DNA of 64,000 nt from Paenibacillus odorifer (GCF_000758725.1 NZ_CP009428.1:6634001-6698000), one strand, 5' to 3'; positions 42,587-51,808 are shown, counted from the stretch's first letter. The notes: generated by a model from the letters alone, not told the origin. Made by a program: numbers and translations.

Positions 42587-43999
42587 CTATGTTTTTATAT
42601 CTGAAGAATTGTCCCAACATTCCACGTTCTCCAAACCCTCTATGCTATCTTTATAAAAGACAGGGTCCTTGCCTGCACGCTTCTGGCGCTTATAATCCTG
42701 CAGGGCGGCAAAGGCCACCTTAGATAATAGAAGAATAGCGATCAAATTCACGATGACCATGAAGCCCATAAATAAATCAGCCAAATCCCATACCAATTGA
42801 ACCTTAGCTACGGAGCCAAAAATAATCATCGCCAAGACGCTGTATCTATAGAATAGTAATACTTTTTTATTGGAGTTCAAGAATTCTATATTGGTCTCAC
42901 CATAATAATAATTTCCGATTAACGTACTGAAAGCAAACAACAAAATCATGATCGCTAGGGATCCAGAGGCCCACGAACCAATATGTTCGCTTAATGCCGC
43001 TTGTGTCAGCTTAATTCCATCCAGCCCTGGCTGTTTATACGCATCAGATAACAAGATAATAAAAGCAGTACTCGAACAAATAAGTAACGTGTCTGTAAGT
43101 ACACCCAGCGCTTGCATCAGCCCTTGTTTCACCGGATGACTAGTTGTTGCAGTTGCCGCAGCATTTGGAGCACTACCCATCCCCGCTTCGTTGGAGAATA
43201 GTCCTCTTTTCACCCCTTGCAGAATGACTGCCCCAAAAGATCCCCCCGCGATTTGTTCAAATCCAAAAGCACTTTTCACAATAAGCGCCAGAATCGCCGG
43301 TATTTCCGTAATATTAATTAACATAATAATAACAGCGGCCCCAATATAGATCCCTGCCATTACCACTACAATATATTCGGACATTCTAGCAATACGTTTA
43401 ACCCCACCAAAGATAACAGCCGCAAAAGCAGCAGCGACTACAAGTCCAAGAATCACCCGATTAGTGCCAAATGAATTCTCAAAGGCCACTGTAATCGTAT
43501 TGGATTGAACTGCATTAAATACAAGACCAAAGGATAACGTGATCAAAACCGCAAATACCGCGCCCATCCAACGTTTTTTCAGGCCTTGCTCCATATAATA
43601 GGCGGGACCACCACGAAATCCAGTCTTGTCCTTCACTTTATACACCTGTGCCAGAGTACTTTCAATAAATCCGGACGCTGATCCAATAATAGCTATGACC
43701 CACATCCAAAAAACAGCTCCTGGTCCACCTATTGCGATAGCAATTGCGATCCCTGTAATATTCCCTGTCCCAACCCTTGCTGCCATACTGATACAGAAAG
43801 CCTGAAACGACGAAATGGAATCTTTTGACCTTTCATTGGACTCTTTAAGGACCCTAAACATTTCTTTAAACATGCCAAACTGAACAAACTTCGATCGAAT
43901 GGTGAAATAAATTCCACAAACAATAAGCAGAACCACCAAAATTTTCGACCAAAGAAAGTCATTTGTTGCGCTAATCATACTGTCTAACATTTGTTGCAT
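42587..43999 (-). CDS. AGCS-family sodium:alanine/glycine symporter
   Basis: A protein of about 470 aa with ten or eleven membrane segments. Family signatures are present: VGTGNITGIAIAIAIGGPGAVFWMWVIA (about 60-88), FRGGPAYYMEQGL, and GLFSNEAGMGSAPNAAATA. Such proteins take up alanine or glycine with sodium. The start at 43999 is preferred because AGGCGG lies 6 nt upstream; the ATG at 44017 overlaps that region. No glycine riboswitch is visible upstream. Confidence 0.92.
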   Translation of the reverse strand: MQQMLDSMISATNDFLWSKILVVLLIVCGIYFTIRSKFVQFGMFKEMFRVLKESNERSKDSISSFQAFCISMAARVGTGNITGIAIAIAIGGPGAVFWMWVIAIIGSASGFIESTLAQVYKVKDKTGFRGGPAYYMEQGLKKRWMGAVFAVLITLSFGLVFNAVQSNTITVAFENSFGTNRVILGLVVAAAFAAVIFGGVKRIARMSEYIVVVMAGIYIGAAVIIMLINITEIPAILALIVKSAFGFEQIAGGSFGAVILQGVKRGLFSNEAGMGSAPNAAATATTSHPVKQGLMQALGVLTDTLLICSSTAFIILLSDAYKQPGLDGIKLTQAALSEHIGSWASGSLAIMILLFAFSTLIGNYYYGETNIEFLNSNKKVLLFYRYSVLAMIIFGSVAKVQLVWDLADLFMGFMVIVNLIAILLLSKVAFAALQDYKRQKRAGKDPVFYKDSIEGLENVECWDNSSDIKT

Positions 44000-44377
44000 G
44001 TGAATCCGCCTCTCCATTGTGTCGATACCCAGTTGCTGAACCTTAAGTTACATAGTATTTTCAAATATAACAGCCCTTATTTCAAAAGCCAACAAAAAAA
44101 ATTAGCCAGCGACACCATACCTTACACCGGTGTGAGAGCTATTTCTCCATCTTCATCTGAGTACACAAGCTCCTTTAGATTCATCTAGGTATTATAAAAA
44201 AAATGAAAAAGCAGCCGGTGCAAGAAATGTATGACTACAATGTATGCGCGTATTTATATCGTGGAAAACATTTGGTTTGATCCCACCGTTGTTTTGAACC
44301 ATCCAACTATGGGATCACTTGAGACATCCACTTCCAGTGTTATCTTGAATAATCATAGAGCAGATATTTTCGAGGTA
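44000..44377. other. Gene-poor interval
   Basis: A stretch of about 380 bp between the symporter and the quinone reductase. On the minus strand 44184-44122 there is a 20-codon frame (MNLKELVYSDEDGEIALTPV) that reads like the C-terminus of a protein but has no ribosome binding site. It could be a gene remnant. Otherwise I see only the symporter promoter region and no riboswitch. Confidence 0.4.
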
Positions 44378-44965
44378 TTAATTAGCCACAGCTTTAAAAT
44401 ATTGGTACACCTGATTTAACTTCTTATCATGTTTCCCTTTCGGACTCTCCATATTCCCAAATTCGAAAAACTTCACTTTCTTGATGCCACAATATTGAAA
44501 TAATGCTTTTCTCATCAGCACTTTATGGGAATTATTCAGCCAATATAAAGGATAAAGGGTCGGCCCCTTCATGCTGGAAATGCAAACCACAGACTTTCCT
44601 TTCAGCAGCCCCTCGGGGATGAGGCCACCCTTTTCTCTGTAAGCGAAATTAGAAGCAAACATTTGGTCAATATAACCGAGCAACATCGCGGGAGGCCGGC
44701 CCCACCAGATTGGATACACAAACACAATTTTGTCGGCCTGACGAATCTGCTCCCGATACTTCTCGAGCTTGGGATCGATATGCATGTCTCTTCTACGTTT
44801 ATTTTCATTAAAGACCAGCACAGGATCAAATTGCTCTTCATAAAGATCAAGGACCTCTATCTTCGTGATCTTTTGATTCTCATTACTTCCCTGAATGACT
44901 TTATTGAAAAAAGCATAACTTAAACTTTTATGATTCGGATGTGTATAGATGACTAAAACGTTCAT
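44378..44965 (-). CDS. Flavodoxin-fold NAD(P)H:quinone oxidoreductase
   Basis: A 195-aa protein of the FMN-dependent flavodoxin-2/KefG-like group. VIYTHPNHKSLSYAF (about 4-18) forms the phosphate-binding loop, VFVYPIWWGRPPAMLLGYIDQMF (about 79-101) is the active-site segment, and VCISSMKGP follows. The likely role is two-electron reduction of quinones. It is divergent from a MarR-type regulator, and two palindromic TTRTCA-NN-TGATAA sites lie between them, which suggests redox or electrophile-inducible control. Confidence 0.9.
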   Translation of the reverse strand: MNVLVIYTHPNHKSLSYAFFNKVIQGSNENQKITKIEVLDLYEEQFDPVLVFNENKRRRDMHIDPKLEKYREQIRQADKIVFVYPIWWGRPPAMLLGYIDQMFASNFAYREKGGLIPEGLLKGKSVVCISSMKGPTLYPLYWLNNSHKVLMRKALFQYCGIKKVKFFEFGNMESPKGKHDKKLNQVYQYFKAVAN

Positions 44966-44981
44966 TGCTCCACCTCTTTAA

Positions 44982-45036
44982 TTATCATTTGATAACAAAA
45001 TGGTATCACAACCGTTATTTAGTTGTCAAATGATAA
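44982..45036. promoter_or_regulatory. Two palindromic MarR-type operators
   Basis: TTATCATTTGATAA (44982-44995) and TTGTCAAATGATAA (45023-45036) share the arms TTRTCA and TGATAA around two central bases and are about 41 bp apart, four helical turns. They lie in the divergent promoter region of the quinone reductase and the MarR gene. Confidence 0.7.
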
Positions 45037-45086
45037 TTGTATTATGATAATTATTTTGTTAAGGTTTACAATAAGAGGTGATCCTT

Positions 45087-45524
45087 ATGGACAAACAAGC
45101 GTTTTTTCAGAAAATTGTTACCTTTACGACAGCAGTCCATGAAGTAACATTTGACTTTACCAAAGATGTTAGACCGGAAGGCATTACGCCCGTTCAATAT
45201 AGTATTCTGGAATATATTGCGGTTAGCCAGCCTGTTACCCTCAGCCAAATCAGTGATTGTAAGAATATCTCTATGCCGAATACCAGCCGTGAGCTCAAGA
45301 AATTAACAGAAAAAAACCTGTGTGAGAAGCTTGATGTCGCCGAGGACCGGCGTAAGCAAATGATTCGGTTGTCTGATGCTGGACAAGCGATGATGAACGA
45401 GGCTTTTGAACGGATCGGTGAACGTTTTCTGAACCGGATTAAAGAGGTTCTCCCAGAGGAATTAGCCGAGATTAACCATGCCCTCGATATCCTGCAATCT
45501 AAGGTGTTTAGCACCCAGCAATGA
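45087..45524 (+). CDS. MarR-family transcriptional regulator
   Basis: A regulator of about 145 aa with the MarR winged helix: QYSILEYIAVSQPVTLSQISD, then MPNTSRELKKLTEKNL as recognition helix and the wing EDRRKQMIRLSDAG. The start at 45087 follows AGAGGTG with 6-nt spacing; the GTG at 45078 overlaps it. It is divergent from the quinone reductase and probably represses it and itself through the two palindromes between them. There is no obvious redox Cys near the N-terminus; a Cys lies in the DNA-binding part (SDCKNI). Confidence 0.88.
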   Translation: MDKQAFFQKIVTFTTAVHEVTFDFTKDVRPEGITPVQYSILEYIAVSQPVTLSQISDCKNISMPNTSRELKKLTEKNLCEKLDVAEDRRKQMIRLSDAGQAMMNEAFERIGERFLNRIKEVLPEELAEINHALDILQSKVFSTQQ

Positions 45525-45539
45525 TCCGAGAAAAAGACA

Positions 45540-45582
45540 GCAGAGCAGCGGTTCCCCATTAATGGGGGCACCGCTGCTCTGT
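45540..45582 (+). terminator. Strong hairpin after the MarR gene
   Basis: AGAGCAGCGGTTCCCC pairs with GGGGGCACCGCTGCTCT with a small internal mismatch. The following T tract is short (GTGTTTT), but position and strength suggest a terminator. Confidence 0.75.
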
Positions 45583-45681
45583 GTTTTGGGTCGTTGGTTA
45601 GCTGACTCAAGACCGATTATTGGCTAGTAAAACCCAACGACTTCGAATCAGCCCCACCTTCAGCTAAATCGCCGAATCGTA

Positions 45682-45880
45682 TTCGTCCACTGAGGCTTTC
45701 GGACCCAGATGACGTTATTGGCATGTTTTTAGCCTTTTGTGCGTAGTTTCGGACTCCAGCGACGCTATTCCTATGAATCGGGTTCATATTGGGTGTTTTT
45801 TATGCCAATAGCTGCTATGCGGTCCGTTGGCATTCCAAATATGCGAAAAAGCTGCATTTAAGGTCAGCTGAGTCCGAAAG
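45682..45880 (+). repeat. About 200-bp dispersed intergenic repeat, copy 2
   Basis: This stretch matches the minus strand of 19816-20016 throughout, about 80% by hand over the first 90 bases. Within each copy the motif CGGAC(C/T)CCAG-like plus CGxTATT recurs, which hints at internal sub-repeats. No coding sequence is apparent. It fills the gene-free gap 45583-45971 together with a small hairpin at 45911-45935. Confidence 0.85.
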
Positions 45881-45910
45881 ACGCTTCCCTAATAATCACC
45901 TAATAGAAAT

Positions 45911-45935
45911 AGGCACTCCTCTTAAGGAATGCCTT
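45911..45935 (-). terminator. Possible terminator of the TPR/SMI1 gene
   Basis: AGGCACTCCT pairs with AGGAATGCCT (one mismatch) around a short loop. On the minus strand it is followed by a modest T-rich stretch, 37 bp beyond the stop codon. Confidence 0.5.
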
Positions 45936-45971
45936 GATTTGATTATAAGTATTCTTAGCCAGCGAAATGGA

Positions 45972-46856
45972 CTATTTCACCAGTCCGCTGATAAAGGTCT
46001 CAAAATTATCAGCCAAACGTGTGATTTTGTATTTGTTATCCCGATCTACATGAATAACCTCAGGTTCGCCATCATTCCCGAACTCGCGGTAATCCAGCAT
46101 TACCACTTCATTCTCAGAAGGACAATCACAAATCACCACACCAACTTCAGGATAACGTCCATTTTCAATCACAGTCCGGCTGCCTGAAGCTCCACACAGC
46201 GACTTATTCTTATCTCGTCCAATTCCGTGGATACCAGAAATCGTAATAAATTCTCCTGTTCCCGGAATCGGATAACGATTGTTATGAGGAATTCCCCCAT
46301 TATGTAACTTCATCATATCCACATAGGAAGCAGGCAGCTTGAAGACCAGCTCTTCTTGTACTGATGTAATCAATGCATCTGAAGGCGGATCAGAGATATA
46401 TTCTGAGAACGCATACTCGCTGTCATCCCAGAAATTAGTGGTATCCAACGCTATTACAGGCTTCTTAGCAGGTTTGTTTACAGGCTTTTTCGCAGCTTTT
46501 TTAGCCAATTTACGTTTGATCCAGCCCAGAAACTCCAGTGTGTCTTCATCATCAGGCTCCAGCTGATCGGCAATCGTAAACGCTTTTAAAGCTTCGTCAT
46601 ATCTTTTCAGATAATAATAAGAAACCCCGATACGGTAATGCCAGAGCGGGTCACCTTCACCCTCTTCTTCAATGCTCAAATACTGCTCTAAAGCCTCTTC
46701 ATATTGACCGAGATTATTAAGCGCCCTGCCCAAATGACTAGTTAGAACATAATCTCTTTCCTCTTCAGGAATTTCCGCGATTGCATCCACGATTTCTTGA
46801 AATTCATCTTCCTCATGCCATTCATCCAATTTTGCCAATAACTCATCACTCATCAT
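45972..46856 (-). CDS. TPR plus SMI1/KNR4 (SUKH) domain protein
   Basis: A 294-aa cytoplasmic protein. Residues about 35-115 form TPR-like helices (LGRALNNLGQYEEALEQYLSIE, YYLKRYDEALKAFTIADQLEP). A basic linker rich in Lys, Ala and Pro follows (about 118-135), then an SMI1/KNR4 domain (about 140-290) with LPASYVDMMKLHNGG. SUKH domains are often immunity proteins against polymorphic toxins, but no toxin gene lies nearby, so a general housekeeping or adaptor role is as likely. Confidence 0.83.
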   Translation of the reverse strand: MMSDELLAKLDEWHEEDEFQEIVDAIAEIPEEERDYVLTSHLGRALNNLGQYEEALEQYLSIEEEGEGDPLWHYRIGVSYYYLKRYDEALKAFTIADQLEPDDEDTLEFLGWIKRKLAKKAAKKPVNKPAKKPVIALDTTNFWDDSEYAFSEYISDPPSDALITSVQEELVFKLPASYVDMMKLHNGGIPHNNRYPIPGTGEFITISGIHGIGRDKNKSLCGASGSRTVIENGRYPEVGVVICDCPSENEVVMLDYREFGNDGEPEVIHVDRDNKYKITRLADNFETFISGLVK

Positions 46857-46978
46857 TAATACCTCCTATTAACGATCACTCAAAATACCTATTAGAAATT
46901 ATACCATTTCTAACCTATGCCCAGCCAATAACGCATGTCCTAGCCATATCAATCAAAAGACAACTTCCCTTTTTGCTG

Positions 46979-47017
46979 TGAAAAACAGACCGCAGCGTTT
47001 ATCTGCGGCCTGTTTTT
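46979..47017 (-). terminator. Terminator of the HprK-like gene
   Basis: AAAAACAGACCGCAG pairs with CTGCGGCCTGTTTTT, a strong stem with a T tail on both strands, about 60 bp beyond the HprK-like stop codon. Confidence 0.9.
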
Positions 47018-47075
47018 CGTATACAGAAAACCATTTATTTATGGGTAACTATAATTGCTGCCTTCTATCTTGCCT

Positions 47076-47993
47076 TTACGACTGCATCCCGTTTTCGATC
47101 CTCTGCAGGAACTCTTCAGCGGCACTATAGCCAAGCTGCTTAAGGTACCAATTATTCGCAGCCGCTTCGATCAGGCCAGCCACATCGCGGCCAGGCTGAA
47201 GCTGAACTTCAATATGCGGAATTTGCACGCCAAGATAGTCTGTGAACTGGGGTTCGATTTCGAGCTCATTATTCAAGGAATTCTCCCGCCATGGTGACAA
47301 CTCGATGTCGAGTACAATTCGTGTCTCTTCCTGAAAAGCTCTACGCCCGTACTGCCGTACAACGTTGATCAGACCAATACTGCGCAGCGCTAGGAATTCA
47401 CGGGTCGTTTCATTATGTGTGCCAAGAAGCGTAGCCGGTCCCAGCTTCTTAAGCACAACTACATCATCGGCCACAAACCGATGACCTCTTCTAATGAGCG
47501 TGTGAGCGGTTTCGCTTTTTCCGATCCCGGACTTGCCCCTCAATAGGACCCCTATGCCGGACACGTTCACACACACTCCATGAATTGAAAGTTCAGGCGC
47601 CAGCGCCTTCACCAGATAAGTATCAATCTTTGCGATGAACTCTGACGTCGTCTCTTCCGTTCGAAGTAGTGGTATACCTTCTTGGTCGCAGAATAAAGTC
47701 AAATAAGGAATCTCCTGCTGACCCGTCGTCACAATAAAGCATGGGGGATGATACTTAACAATATTGCCAATATGTAACTTACGTTGCTCAACGCTTAGCT
47801 TTAGCAGATAATTGATTTCTTTGCGGCCCAATACTTGTACTCGCTTCATGGGGAAAAAATCGAAGTAACCCACGAACTCCAGGCCAGGTCTATGTGTCTT
47901 TGAGCGAGTAATCTCACGGTCCATGCAGCTAGCACCCGCAAGCACTTCCAGCTTAAACGTTTCCGTAAGGCTTTGAACGGTAATCGATTTCAA
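47076..47993 (-). CDS. HPr kinase/phosphorylase-like protein (divergent paralogue)
   Basis: A 305-aa protein aligning with HprK over its full length. The N-terminal domain has the RPGLEFVGYFDFFP motif. The C-terminal kinase has His138, a P-loop GKSGIGKS (153-160) and the ADD pair (176-177), and it ends with QPGRDVAGLIEAAANNWYLKQLGY. HprK phosphorylates HPr on Ser46 in carbon control. The usual signature (E/I)IRGxGIINV is replaced here by LALRSIGLINV. The gene also stands alone rather than with lgt and ppaX, so it is probably a second, specialised copy. AGGAGG precedes the ATG. Confidence 0.82.
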   Translation of the reverse strand: MKSITVQSLTETFKLEVLAGASCMDREITRSKTHRPGLEFVGYFDFFPMKRVQVLGRKEINYLLKLSVEQRKLHIGNIVKYHPPCFIVTTGQQEIPYLTLFCDQEGIPLLRTEETTSEFIAKIDTYLVKALAPELSIHGVCVNVSGIGVLLRGKSGIGKSETAHTLIRRGHRFVADDVVVLKKLGPATLLGTHNETTREFLALRSIGLINVVRQYGRRAFQEETRIVLDIELSPWRENSLNNELEIEPQFTDYLGVQIPHIEVQLQPGRDVAGLIEAAANNWYLKQLGYSAAEEFLQRIENGMQS

Positions 47994-48013
47994 TGTTGTT
48001 CTCCTCCTGTGGC

Positions 48014-48032
48014 TACGTATTTTGAATACGTA
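48014..48032. promoter_or_regulatory. Perfect inverted repeat upstream of the HprK-like gene
   Basis: TACGTATT-TTG-AATACGTA is a perfect 8-bp dyad with a 3-bp centre, about 20 bp upstream of the HprK-like start codon and next to its ribosome binding site. It may be an operator or an RNA hairpin in the leader. Confidence 0.5.
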
Positions 48033-48111
48033 ATACGGTTACCGGGATATATTCAACGACGAATAGAATGATTCCTGCAAAAGAAATAGGCAGATCAAGA
48101 GATATTAACAA

Positions 48112-49188
48112 CTATGTTCCTTCAAGAAAATTAATAAGGTATATCTCCGGCTGCGTGAGAAATTCTGCAAAACTACATAAATCCGCGTACGTCTGATGTT
48201 CCACGTCGTAACAGCCGATCAGGCCTTTTTTCTTCGGATTCCACATAAGCAGCAGATCAGAGTAATTATCTATATCGGCTGACAGACGGAGCAGCTTTTG
48301 CCGGCCGATTTTCATTTCAATGGTATCAGTTAATGTGAAAAAGTCGATATATCTAATTTCATATTCATTTTGTGTTAGCTCAAGACGCAGATTTTTTCCA
48401 GTAAGAAAGCTAACCAATTCATCAGACAATTTATATTTTCTCAGCTCAAACTTCTTGTTCTCGATATCATGAAATTCAGCCGGCTCTAACGATTTCAAAT
48501 AGTCAGCCAAAGCTGTATTCTTATTACTCACTGCAATGGTGTACGGGCGATCGCCATCTTTTTCTGCCAAGGTAACGTCTGCGCCACGTTCAATCAAAAA
48601 TTGTACCATCGCTTGATTACCAATTCTCGTGGCAACTGTTAACGGAGTCGCTTGATAAGGATAGACCATATCGGATTTGTTGTAATTAATGTCCACCCCA
48701 TGATCCAGTAAATAAGTAACGGTCTTAAGGTCATGATCTGACACCGCTTTGCGTAATACGCCCCCACCATGCTGCTTAATATCTAATCCTAGCTCATGTA
48801 TGAGCGGGATATTGTTTTTGTTGCCATAGTAGGCCTGCGAATATGCACCTGACTTGACCTGATTAAGCTTGTCCAGTTTAGCCCCTTGTGCTGCAATATA
48901 GCGGACGATATCTTCTTTGCAATAGCGAACCGCGAGCAAAAAAGCCGGATTATTCTTCACATTCAGATTTACACCGTGCTGTACCAGCAGCTTTATGACA
49001 TCCATTCTCTCTGATATAAGCGCCAAATCTAACGGGGTTAACGTAGTATATTGGCTAAGGACGATGCCCTCTTCAATATCCCAGCCTGCTCTAATGGCAG
49101 CCTCTAATTCCGGAATGTTTCCATTGTAAATATGCATGGCCATTTGCGGCAGTTCCTGGAACTTCCCTATATCCTTCAGGCGGATCAT
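48112..49188 (-). CDS. Ankyrin-repeat protein
   Basis: A 358-aa cytoplasmic protein. Five or six ankyrin repeats (about 12-235) are visible from motifs such as TPLDLALISERMDVIKLLVQHGVNLN and TPLTVATRIGNQAMVQFLIERGADV. The C-terminal part (about 240-358) has no recognisable family. Ankyrin repeats bind other proteins; no partner is indicated by the neighbours. Confidence 0.85.
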   Translation of the reverse strand: MIRLKDIGKFQELPQMAMHIYNGNIPELEAAIRAGWDIEEGIVLSQYTTLTPLDLALISERMDVIKLLVQHGVNLNVKNNPAFLLAVRYCKEDIVRYIAAQGAKLDKLNQVKSGAYSQAYYGNKNNIPLIHELGLDIKQHGGGVLRKAVSDHDLKTVTYLLDHGVDINYNKSDMVYPYQATPLTVATRIGNQAMVQFLIERGADVTLAEKDGDRPYTIAVSNKNTALADYLKSLEPAEFHDIENKKFELRKYKLSDELVSFLTGKNLRLELTQNEYEIRYIDFFTLTDTIEMKIGRQKLLRLSADIDNYSDLLLMWNPKKKGLIGCYDVEHQTYADLCSFAEFLTQPEIYLINFLEGT

Positions 49189-49436
49189 CCATTATCCACT
49201 CCTACTTCAAGTATTATGAAGAGTATAGAGAACCGTATAGTAAAAAACAATCCAAACTAAGGATGTTGTTCTAACAAATAGTCCTCATAATATTTAGATC
49301 GGCAAGATTATTGCTGCTATTCAAAAAAATAAAAAGAAGCTCCGTTAATACACGAAGCTCCTGTTTACAATTTATGATGGTAAGTAAAGTTGAAGCAGCT
49401 TGCTGTTGGCAGCGAGAAAGCTGGCTATATCCCTCT

Positions 49437-49913
49437 TTATCCTTGGATGTCCCGTCTCGCCTCTTGCTCGGCAAGAATCTCGTTATCTTCCGCGTTATCC
49501 CGCGTCACTTTCTGAACGCCAATAGCGCTATAAGAAATCAAGAGAATAACAGCTATGTAATACCCCTTTACATTTAATTCAAATGGAGCATTGTAAAGGC
49601 CAATAAAAAACATCGCATACCCGATAATCAAACCCACAAAAGCCATAATTGTGAAGGCCCCTGTGTTTCTCATCCTGTGTTTAGGGTTATCCAAACGAAA
49701 TTCTTTATCCTCTGTATTGTCCCTGACCACCTTTTGCACAACGATACAGGAAATCGTAATTAACACCATACAGAGCAAATAATACCCTTTTACGTTTAGC
49801 TCCCAAGTGTCGTTGTACACTCCCAAACAGAATAGAAAAAGTCCTGCCCCCAATGCAAAATACGATGCCCCCGTAAAAGCAGCCGTGTTGCGTTTGCGAT
49901 ATCTCTGATTCAT
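49437..49913 (-). CDS. YiaA/YiaB-type membrane protein with duplicated two-helix unit
   Basis: A 158-aa membrane protein made of two similar halves. Each has a helix pair and the motifs RNT(A/G)AF, GLYN(D/A), ELNVKGYY and VQKV(V/T)RDN. This is the YiaAB two-helix domain. Function is unknown. The duplication is clear: the first copy covers about 8-70 and the second about 82-145. The 248-bp gap downstream holds nothing I recognise. Confidence 0.82.
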   Translation of the reverse strand: MNQRYRKRNTAAFTGASYFALGAGLFLFCLGVYNDTWELNVKGYYLLCMVLITISCIVVQKVVRDNTEDKEFRLDNPKHRMRNTGAFTIMAFVGLIIGYAMFFIGLYNAPFELNVKGYYIAVILLISYSAIGVQKVTRDNAEDNEILAEQEARRDIQG

Positions 49914-50142
49914 CTGATAATTCCTCTCCCACTACAGACTTGAATGATGATATATCCTTCTCCACTATACCGTGGAACATCGGTAAAATTCTACCATGAA
50001 TCAGGTTGTTTTAGGGAATTTCAGGAATTTTTTTACTATACAAATATAAAATAACGCAAACACCGAAAGGACGGTCTCAGTCCCATACAATATAGGACAA
50101 AAACCGCCTCCCGCGATCTCAGCAACATATATTAGAAAAATG

Positions 50143-50427
50143 CTACTGCCTTTCCTGGTCCACCAATTGCTGCTGTGCGAGACGAATCATTTCGCGGACC
50201 ATCGATCCACCAATTTTACCGCCGATCTGGCCCACCGATTCTGTGCTCAAATGACCATTTTGACCGTGCTCCAAAGGGACACCCAGTTCTTTTGCAACTT
50301 CGTATTTCACATCATCAGGCCGCTCCGGATCTACGTCATACCCCTCGCGGCGCATCACTTCCGCTTTAAAAATTTGCATTCCGCGGCTGGCTCCCGGCAC
50401 TGCATATTTCCTGTTTCTTCTAGACAT
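50143..50427 (-). CDS. Alpha/beta-type small acid-soluble spore protein
   Basis: A 94-aa protein with the alpha/beta SASP pattern: KYEVAKELGVPLEHG near the middle (region of the GPR protease cut site) and GQIGGKIGGSMVREMI near the C-terminus. SASPs coat and protect DNA in dormant spores and are degraded at germination. Transcription by sigma-G in the forespore is expected but I did not identify the promoter. The gene shows that the host forms endospores. Confidence 0.92.
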   Translation of the reverse strand: MSRRNRKYAVPGASRGMQIFKAEVMRREGYDVDPERPDDVKYEVAKELGVPLEHGQNGHLSTESVGQIGGKIGGSMVREMIRLAQQQLVDQERQ

Positions 50428-50502
50428 CCTTATCCCCTCCCAAACCTGTTTTAAATAACATGCCCGGAAACCGGAACCTCCACCCTTATTGACTTGCCCC
50501 GA

Positions 50503-51762
50503 TTATTTCCAAGCAGGGCGCCGTTGCAACGCGGCATTCGTAGCACGCAAGGTTACAGCCCAAAATAAAAAAGCCACAGCACTAACAGAAGCTCCAAGCC
50601 AACATACCCCGTTCCAGCCATAGTGAGAATATATTTGAGTGGAAGCAATCGATCCGGTAGCACTTCCAATGGAGTAAAAAACCATATACCCTGCGGTGAG
50701 CCGACTACGTGCCTCCATGCGCAAGGTAAGTATGATACTTTGATTGGTGACATGCACCGCCTGCACAGCCAAATCAAGCAGAACAATACCAATGACCAAT
50801 GCCAACAGCGACTGCTCCGTAAAACTGATAAACCACCATGAAATCAACAATAGAAGTAATGCTATGCCTGTCGTTCTCTGTCCATGACCCTGATCAGCTA
50901 GCTTTCCCGCCCGCGCAGCAGCTAATGCTCCCACAATTCCCGCCAGACCAAATGCCCCAATTGCAGTATGTGAAAGTGATAACGGCGGAGCACTGAGAGG
51001 CAAGACCACAGAAGTCCACAGAATACTGAAAGCAGTAAAAATCAGCAAAGCCAGAATAGCGCGGATACGCAATACTCTCTCTTGCACAAACAACATAAAC
51101 ACTGAACTAAGCAGCTGAGCGTATGACAGTGTTTTTACCTCACGTTCCACATTTGGCAACACCCTAAATAATGTACACACCATACAAAGCATTAAAGCAG
51201 CAGAAAAAAGGTATACGGAACGCCAACCTGCAAGATCTGTAAGTATTCCTGAAATGGATCGCGCAAGAAGTATTCCAATCACAATTCCACTTGTGACCAT
51301 GCCTACGACTCGCCCGCGTTCGGCAGGGGCAGCCATTGTCGCCGCGAACGCAACAAGCGTCTGTGTTACAACAGCGAGTAGTCCCACTGAGGCCATACCT
51401 ACGAATAGTACCGTGCTGGAAGAGGCAGTACCCACGATAATCAAAGCCACCACAGATAATAACATCTGGCCGATAATCAGGCAGCGCTGATTCAGTAAAT
51501 CTCCTAGTGGCACGAGCAGTAACAGCCCCACTGCATAAAAAATCTGCGTGATAGTAATAAGAATACCAATGGTTGAATAATCAATACCAAATTCTCTCGA
51601 CAAATGATCAAGCAATGGTTGTGCAAAGTAGATGTTTGCAACCGACATCCCGCAGACAACGGCAAACAAAAGTGTCATATAACGAGGCATCGAGGAAGCA
51701 TGAATAGAATCAGATGGCGTATGCGTCTCTTGTGACGAAAGCTTCTCTTTAGTCCCTTGCAT
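50503..51762 (-). CDS. MFS transporter (DHA-type efflux permease)
   Basis: A protein of about 419 aa with 12 membrane segments after a hydrophilic N-terminus of about 27 residues. The signature loop LVPLGDLLNQRCLIIG follows helix 2 and YFAQPLLDHL lies in helix 1, typical of arabinose-efflux/multidrug-type permeases. The ATG at 51762 is preferred to the GTG at 51771, which touches the AAAGGG site. It is divergent from a TetR regulator, and a pair of matching dyads lies between them, so it is a repressed efflux pump. Confidence 0.85.
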   Translation of the reverse strand: MQGTKEKLSSQETHTPSDSIHASSMPRYMTLLFAVVCGMSVANIYFAQPLLDHLSREFGIDYSTIGILITITQIFYAVGLLLLVPLGDLLNQRCLIIGQMLLSVVALIIVGTASSSTVLFVGMASVGLLAVVTQTLVAFAATMAAPAERGRVVGMVTSGIVIGILLARSISGILTDLAGWRSVYLFSAALMLCMVCTLFRVLPNVEREVKTLSYAQLLSSVFMLFVQERVLRIRAILALLIFTAFSILWTSVVLPLSAPPLSLSHTAIGAFGLAGIVGALAAARAGKLADQGHGQRTTGIALLLLLISWWFISFTEQSLLALVIGIVLLDLAVQAVHVTNQSIILTLRMEARSRLTAGYMVFYSIGSATGSIASTQIYSHYGWNGVCWLGASVSAVAFLFWAVTLRATNAALQRRPAWK

Positions 51763-51808
51763 TTTGGACACACCCTTTCTCTGTTAAATTTAAATCGCAA
51801 ACACTTTC

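Noticed and set aside
44018-44200. Glycine riboswitch upstream of the AGCS symporter
   Set aside because: Expected from the gene family, but none of the conserved glycine aptamer segments is present.
44231-44419. 62-codon plus-strand frame overlapping the quinone reductase 3' end
   Set aside because: No ribosome binding site or recognisable motif, and its 3' part is antisense to a real gene.
50051-50110. Possible second c-di-GMP riboswitch (ACGCAAA, CCGAAAGGACGG) near the SASP gene
   Set aside because: Only isolated motifs occur; the ordered GGCAAACC, GGGACGCAAAGC and CTAAGG elements and a closing stem are missing.
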